Of a stretch of 64,000 bases of DNA, positions 60,044-64,000 are shown piece by piece; position 1 is the first letter of the stretch; each line of letters starts with the position of its first letter. The translations under genes were made by a program, and so were the position numbers. The notes under the pieces were generated by a model. It was given only the letters and a program-made list of their open reading frames with translations, was not told the origin of the DNA and ran no database searches. Source of the DNA: Allobosea lupini (GTDB taxonomy: Bacteria > Pseudomonadota > Alphaproteobacteria > Rhizobiales > Beijerinckiaceae); contig NZ_FOAN01000002.1 of the NCBI RefSeq assembly GCF_900109525.1, forward strand, positions 248,001 to 312,000, read 5' to 3'.

Positions 60044-60157
60044 CGACGCTGCGACTGCAGCGTAGCGGTTCGTTAACTCCAGGTTGCATTTTCGCGCATC
60101 TTGGCGGACACTTCCTGCGACGATCCCTCATGCCGCCGCGCTGAAAAGGGACGAGTC

Positions 60158-60580
60158 GTGACGCCGCAAGATATCGCGCTTGTCCGGTCGAGCTTTGCGC
60201 AGCTGCATCGGCGCAAGATCGAGACAGCGTGCCTGTTCTATGAGCGGCTGTTCACCACGACGCCCGGCGCACGTGCCCTCTTCAAGACCGATATCGAGAC
60301 CCAGGCGGCCAAGCTGATGGAGACGCTGATGGTCGCGCTCGCCACGCTGAACGATCCCGGCGGTCTCAAGGTCCTGCTCAACCGTCTTGGCGAGCGTCAT
60401 CAAGGCTACGGCGTTCAGCCCGAGCATTATGACGCAGTCGGCAGCGCGCTGCTTTGGACCCTCGAGACCTCGCTGGGGCCCGACTTCACACCCCAGACCC
60501 GGGCAGCCTGGACCGAGCTCTACGAGCTGATGGCCAAGACCATGCTTTCGGCCGCCACACCGAGCCTGCGCTCGGCTTAA
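60158..60580 (+). CDS. Single-domain globin
   Basis: This 140-residue heme protein has the globin pattern: Phe42 at CD1 (ARALFKTD), a likely distal Gln49 (DIETQAAKLM), and proximal His81 (RLGERHQGYGVQPEHYDAVGSALL). It resembles bacterial single-domain globins of the Vgb/flavohemoglobin heme-domain type, used in oxygen or nitric oxide handling. A flavin-reductase domain is not present. It starts at a GTG with AAAGGGA upstream; the longer TTG frame starting at 60101 is not preferred. It is convergent with the chemoreceptor gene five bases away. Confidence 0.88.
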   Translation: MTPQDIALVRSSFAQLHRRKIETACLFYERLFTTTPGARALFKTDIETQAAKLMETLMVALATLNDPGGLKVLLNRLGERHQGYGVQPEHYDAVGSALLWTLETSLGPDFTPQTRAAWTELYELMAKTMLSAATPSLRSA

Positions 60581-60585
60581 GCCCC

Positions 60586-62736
60586 TCAGAACTCCTCCCA
60601 TCCCGCATCGCTGGCGCGTCCGCTCGCGGCCTTGCGGGGCTGGGGCGCAGCGGCCTTGCTCTGGGCGAAGGCGGCTTCGGCGAGCTGGCGCAAACGCTCC
60701 GGCTCGGGCGCCAGGCCGCTGCCACGATCCGCGGGGCCGGCGGCATGCGGCGTGGCGCCGGCAGGGCGTGCGGGCGCGCGCATCGCCGGCCGGGCAGCCG
60801 GACGCGTTCCGGGGCCGGCGAAGGCCGGTGCAGGCGCCATGGTGCCGTGGGCGGGGTTGCCGGTGCGGAAGCTCGCCACCAGCGTATTGAGCTCGCCGAT
60901 CCGGCCCGACAGCGCCCCCGCCGAGGCGGCGCTCTGTTCGGCCAGCGCCGCATTGGCCTGCGTCATCTCGTCGAGATGGGCGACCGCCTGGCTCATCTCC
61001 TCGATGCCGTTGGCCTGCTCGCCCGCCGCCGCCGAGATCTCCTGGATCGTGCCGGTGACCTTCCGCGACGCCGCCAGGATCGTCTCCAGCGACTCGCCGG
61101 CCCGGCGCACCAGCTTCACCCCCGCCTCGACCTCGGCATTGGACGATGAGATCAGCCCGGAGATGTCCTTGGCCGCCTCGCCGGAGCGCTGGGCGAGCGT
61201 GCGCACTTCGCTCGCGACCACGGCGAAGCCCTTGCCGGCATCGCCGGCCCTTGCCGCCTCGACAGCCGCGTTCAGCGCCAGCAGGTTGGTCTGGAAGGCG
61301 ATGTCGTCGATCACCCGAATGATGTCGGAAATCTTGCGCGAGGCGTCCTCGATCCGCGCCATGGCGCTGACCGCTTCGCCGGCGATGGCGCCGCCGTCCT
61401 GAGCCGCCTTCATCGCCTCCTCGGCGACCGCCGCCGCCTGGCGCGCACCCTGGGCCGAAGCCTTCACCGAGGCCGCCAGCTCTTCGGTCGTCGCCGCGGT
61501 CTCCTCGAGCGAGGAGGCCTGCTCCTCGGTGCGCTTCGACAGATCGTCGGCGCCCGTGTTAATCTCGCGCGCCGCAATCCCGACATCCGACGCCGTCACC
61601 TGGATCGTCGACACCGTGGCAGAGAGGCGGGCGATCGTCTCGTTGACCGCGTCCTTGAGCTCAGCGAAGCGCCCGCGATAGGCGGTCGGCACCTGGCGGG
61701 TCAGATCACCCGCGGCGAGCGCCTGCAGTACATCGACGAATTCGGTGGTGGCGCCGTCGACCACGGCATTGATCTCATTGATGCCGGCAACGAGCTTCTG
61801 CATCTGCTCGTCGGCATCCTCGACCTTGAGCCGTGCCGAGAAATCACCAGCGGCAGCAGCCGCGACGACCTCGCCGACATCCGACACCACAACCGACATC
61901 GCGTCGGCGGAGCGAATCCGGTCCGCCGCGGCGGCCCGCTCCTGCTCCTGCAGCAGCGCGACCTGCTCGGTGCTCTGGCGCAGGACCGCCACGGCCCGCG
62001 CCATCTCGCCGATCTCGTCGCGGCGCTTGGTGTGCGGCACCTCGATCTGGGTCTCGCCAGCGGTGAGGCGGCTCATGCTCGCGCTGAGATCGAGCAGCGG
62101 ACGCGTGATCGAACGCTGTGCGAACAGCAGCGCCGCGGCGACCGAAGCCAGCAGGGCGGCGAACAGCACTGACGGGAGAATCCACTGGACCTGGCGCGTG
62201 AAGGCAGCGGCCTCTTCGGAGAGCCGGTTCCCGACCTCTTCGTTGCGCTTGCCGAAAGCGACGAGCTGGTCGTTCAACGCCTTGCGATTGGCGCGGTTCT
62301 CATCGTTGTTGCCCTGCTGATTGGCCGCCGCGGTCGAGACCTCGCGACCGAGGCGAATCAGCTCGCCGCGGAAAGTGATGAACTCCTCGACCAGCTTCTG
62401 CAGCTTGAGCGCGGTCTCGCGCTCTTGGGCCGGCACGAGCGCAACCAGGTCGGCGGCAAGCTTGCGCATCACCGGGAAGCGCGCCTCCTTCGGCTTGGCG
62501 AAAGCCTCTGCCTCCTTGGCGTCCTTCGACATGTAGATGCCGCGGGAATCCATCACCACGGCGAAGACCTGCGTGTTGAGCCGCTCGGTGAGCAATGCGA
62601 TCTCGCCCTGAACGTCGGAACGCGCGTTGAGGTCGCCGGAACGTGACAATGCGTAGAGGCTCAGGACTGCGGAAAGGATCGCACCGGCGGCGACGATCCC
62701 CAGCATCGCCAGCACCTTGAAGCGGATCGATTTCAT
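60586..62736 (-). CDS. Methyl-accepting chemotaxis protein with C-terminal WEEF tether
   Basis: This 716-residue receptor has TM1 (about 8-30), a helical periplasmic sensor (about 31-184; includes the [19 protein letters not shown] stretch), TM2 (about 186-208), a HAMP domain, a second HAMP-like region with [16 protein letters not shown], and the signalling hairpin whose tip is [22 protein letters not shown]. Past the signalling domain a proline/alanine-rich linker leads to the final residues GWEEF, like the pentapeptide that tethers CheR or CheB in other receptors. The ligand is unknown. A TTAA-N7-TTAA CtrA-type site lies about 108 bases upstream. Confidence 0.92.
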   Translation of the reverse strand: MKSIRFKVLAMLGIVAAGAILSAVLSLYALSRSGDLNARSDVQGEIALLTERLNTQVFAVVMDSRGIYMSKDAKEAEAFAKPKEARFPVMRKLAADLVALVPAQERETALKLQKLVEEFITFRGELIRLGREVSTAAANQQGNNDENRANRKALNDQLVAFGKRNEEVGNRLSEEAAAFTRQVQWILPSVLFAALLASVAAALLFAQRSITRPLLDLSASMSRLTAGETQIEVPHTKRRDEIGEMARAVAVLRQSTEQVALLQEQERAAAADRIRSADAMSVVVSDVGEVVAAAAAGDFSARLKVEDADEQMQKLVAGINEINAVVDGATTEFVDVLQALAAGDLTRQVPTAYRGRFAELKDAVNETIARLSATVSTIQVTASDVGIAAREINTGADDLSKRTEEQASSLEETAATTEELAASVKASAQGARQAAAVAEEAMKAAQDGGAIAGEAVSAMARIEDASRKISDIIRVIDDIAFQTNLLALNAAVEAARAGDAGKGFAVVASEVRTLAQRSGEAAKDISGLISSSNAEVEAGVKLVRRAGESLETILAASRKVTGTIQEISAAAGEQANGIEEMSQAVAHLDEMTQANAALAEQSAASAGALSGRIGELNTLVASFRTGNPAHGTMAPAPAFAGPGTRPAARPAMRAPARPAGATPHAAGPADRGSGLAPEPERLRQLAEAAFAQSKAAAPQPRKAASGRASDAGWEEF

Positions 62737-62843
62737 ATTCTTGCTCGTACTTTTCTGCGCGATCGAAGACTGACCCGCACTTAAACGTTCGGCATGACCC
62801 GGCACCGAAGCCCACAAGGCTTAAAAAGCTTTGCCGGTAGTGG

Positions 62844-62858
62844 TTAAAGGCCGTTTAA
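62844..62858. promoter_or_regulatory. CtrA-type box upstream of the chemoreceptor gene
   Basis: TTAA (62844-62847), seven bases AGGCCGT, then TTAA (62855-62858) match the TTAA-N7-TTAA consensus of the alphaproteobacterial cell-cycle regulator CtrA. CtrA controls flagellar and chemotaxis genes in many members of the group, including rhizobia. The site lies 108 bp before the chemoreceptor start and 297 bp before the L,D-transpeptidase start, so the receptor gene is the likelier target. Confidence 0.65.
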
Positions 62859-62953
62859 GACAGCCCGCCTTCCCTTGGGAAACTGCAGTAAAACTCGGCA
62901 ACTCCTCGCCTTTCAGCTGCATAGTTGAGCAACTACCTACACAGGGTGGCAGC

Positions 62954-62986
62954 CAGTGCGACATGCAGGTGCGGCATGTCGCACTG
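62954..62986. promoter_or_regulatory. Perfect 13-bp inverted repeat, possible operator
   Basis: CAGTGCGACATGC (62954-62966), a seven-base spacer AGGTGCG, and GCATGTCGCACTG (62974-62986) are exact reverse complements. GCGACATG recurs in each arm. It lies in the divergent region 168 bp before the L,D-transpeptidase start. It could be a dimeric-repressor operator or an mRNA hairpin; no specific regulator can be named. Confidence 0.6.
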
Positions 62987-63154
62987 TGGCATTCCGGCCA
63001 CGCTCTGCGCCGGCCACAATTTCGCCACATGCTGTTCACCCCGGCGCCACGCGAGACCGTGAATTGAAAAGGACCAGCCGGCGAGGATCATTGGAACTTG
63101 TCGGCAATTCGCCTGTTTTCGCTGCCAGCCGCCGCCCAATCCAAGAGCCGAGTC

Positions 63155-63910
63155 ATGTCCGCCCACCTGCCCGACGCCGCCACCGCCTGTTCCCGCCGCC
63201 GCTTCCTGACGATGGTCTCGGCCTTCGTCCCCGTCGGCCTCGCCGGCTGTGTCAGCGGCCCGCAGCAGCCCTACGAAGCCCGGACCCCGGTTCACCAGAA
63301 CGCAGCCTTCCTGTCGATGTATGACGAGCGGCCCGACGAGCGGCATCCGCTGCCGGCAACCGATATCGACGAGGTCGACACGCGCTTCCTGCGCCAGGAA
63401 GTGGAATATCGGACCACGGAGCGGCCCGGCACGATCGTGGTCGACACCTCGGCCCGCTATCTCTACCTCGTCCGCGAGAACGGCCGCGCCATCCGCTACG
63501 GCATCGGCGTCGGCAAGCAAGGCATGTCCTGGCGCGGTCGCGCTACCGTCGCCCGCAAGGCCGAGTGGCCGCGCTGGACGCCGACCGCCGCGATGATCGC
63601 CCGCGAGCCGGAGCGGAACGCCCGCTGGGCCGGCGGCATGGCCGGCGGCATCGAGAACCCGCTCGGCGCCCGCGCCCTTTATCTCTACCAGGGCAACCAG
63701 GACACGCTCTACCGCATTCACGGCACCAGCGAGCCTTGGTCGATCGGCAAGGCGGTGTCGTCGGGCTGCATCCGCCTGTTCAACCAGGACATCATCGACC
63801 TCTACAGCCGCGTCCCGACCGGGACTCCCGTGGTCGTCCTGAACCGCAACCCAATCGGGGAGCCGCAGATCGACGAGACCGACGCGCCGCTGCCCCCGGA
63901 CGACATCTGA
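63155..63910 (+). CDS. L,D-transpeptidase (YkuD), Tat-type lipoprotein
   Basis: This 251-residue envelope enzyme starts with a Tat-like leader (SRRRFLTMVSAFVPVGLAGC) that ends in the lipobox LAGC, suggesting export folded and lipidated. The YkuD domain carries IHGTSEPWSIGKAVSSGCIRL, with catalytic His and Cys spaced as in L,D-transpeptidases that make 3-3 peptidoglycan cross-links or attach lipoproteins. ATG 63155 gives the leader. 3-3 cross-links are prominent in polar-growing rhizobial cells. A terminator follows the stop by 32 bases. Confidence 0.92.
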   Translation: MSAHLPDAATACSRRRFLTMVSAFVPVGLAGCVSGPQQPYEARTPVHQNAAFLSMYDERPDERHPLPATDIDEVDTRFLRQEVEYRTTERPGTIVVDTSARYLYLVRENGRAIRYGIGVGKQGMSWRGRATVARKAEWPRWTPTAAMIAREPERNARWAGGMAGGIENPLGARALYLYQGNQDTLYRIHGTSEPWSIGKAVSSGCIRLFNQDIIDLYSRVPTGTPVVVLNRNPIGEPQIDETDAPLPPDDI

Positions 63911-63942
63911 GGCTCGCGGCCGCGACAGTCGACTACTTCGAG

Positions 63943-63968
63943 AAGGGCGGCTCGCAGCCGCCCTTTTT
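63943..63968 (+). terminator. Rho-independent terminator after the L,D-transpeptidase gene
   Basis: A perfect 10-bp stem, AAGGGCGGCT (63943-63952) and AGCCGCCCTT (63956-63965), has a CGC loop and continues into a run of T (63964-63968). It is a textbook intrinsic terminator for the L,D-transpeptidase gene. Confidence 0.92.
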
Positions 63969-64000
63969 CATGTCGCCGCCGCGCCGTCACGGTCCCTTCG

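Larger units (their letters stand above)
62737..63154. other. Divergent regulatory region, chemoreceptor / L,D-transpeptidase
   Basis: This 418-base gap separates two divergent genes. It holds the CtrA-type box (62844-62858), TAGTTG-AG-CAACTA (62922-62935), and a perfect 13-bp inverted repeat (62954-62986). No gene is supported; the frame at 62831-63067 has no ribosome site and no family features. Confidence 0.7.

Noticed and set aside
62831..63067. Frame of 78 codons in the divergent region before the L,D-transpeptidase gene
   Set aside because: It has no ribosome site, covers two palindromes and a CtrA-type box, and shows no family features.

Overview
The window is GC-rich, densely packed chromosomal DNA from an alphaproteobacterium, most likely a member of the Hyphomicrobiales close to Bosea. 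Three things point there. A 2149-residue membrane protein with apolipoprotein-like repeats resembles the Growth Pole Ring (GPR) protein of polar-growing Agrobacterium. Six copies of a bipartite palindromic repeat framed by CGTCAT and ATGACG lie between genes. A CtrA-type TTAA-N7-TTAA site precedes a chemoreceptor gene. No rRNA, tRNA, CRISPR array, transposase or prophage gene was seen, so this looks like resident chromosome rich in uptake and catabolic genes. The genus is inferred; no rRNA or marker gene is present to fix it.

Layout. 1-5.6 kb: the end of a BMP-family binding protein, then a complete branched-chain-amino-acid-type ABC importer (binding protein, LivH, LivM, LivG, LivF) and a cupin. 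5.6-11.5 kb: PilZ protein, PhzS-like flavin monooxygenase, HU, a von Willebrand A protein, a small membrane protein, a universal stress protein, a 2Fe-2S ferredoxin and a lone Hpt protein. 11.8-18.2 kb: the giant GPR-like gene, closed by a strong terminator. 18.6-23.5 kb: a lipid-transport operon (STAS-MlaE, MlaF, MlaD, PqiC-like lipoprotein) preceded by an MFS gene. 23.6-31 kb: a degenerate CheZ-like protein, an NMT1/THI5-type ABC importer, a creatininase-family hydrolase, a divergent soxR/FMN-reductase pair with a recognisable SoxR promoter, a metallo-beta-lactamase-fold hydrolase and a small exported protein. 31-35.7 kb: malonyl-CoA synthetase and malonyl-CoA decarboxylase, a hypothetical protein and a four-carbon acid sugar kinase.

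36-58.5 kb is a long peptide and amino-acid-derivative catabolic region. It holds two oligopeptide-type ABC systems that both lack ATPase genes, gamma-glutamyltransferase with DUF1028, a dihydrodipicolinate-synthase-family lyase with a TRAP transporter and a divergent GntR regulator, a D-threonine-aldolase-type enzyme overlapping RidA and an acetyltransferase, a cyclic-amide amidohydrolase, an N-carbamoyl-D-amino-acid hydrolase with intact catalytic triad, an amidase and an M20 carbamoylase. Together these could import and hydrolyse peptides, N-carbamoyl amino acids and D-amino acids. 58.6-64 kb: MATE exporter, single-domain globin, a methyl-accepting chemotaxis protein ending in a WEEF-type tether, and an L,D-transpeptidase.

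The most interesting items are the GPR-like protein with its six 44-residue tandem repeats and divergent Hpt neighbour, the degenerate CheZ-like protein, the D-amino-acid/N-carbamoyl gene set, and several legible operators (SoxR, GntR, CtrA and a perfect 13-bp inverted repeat of unknown function). All functions are read from sequence motifs by eye; no database search was run.
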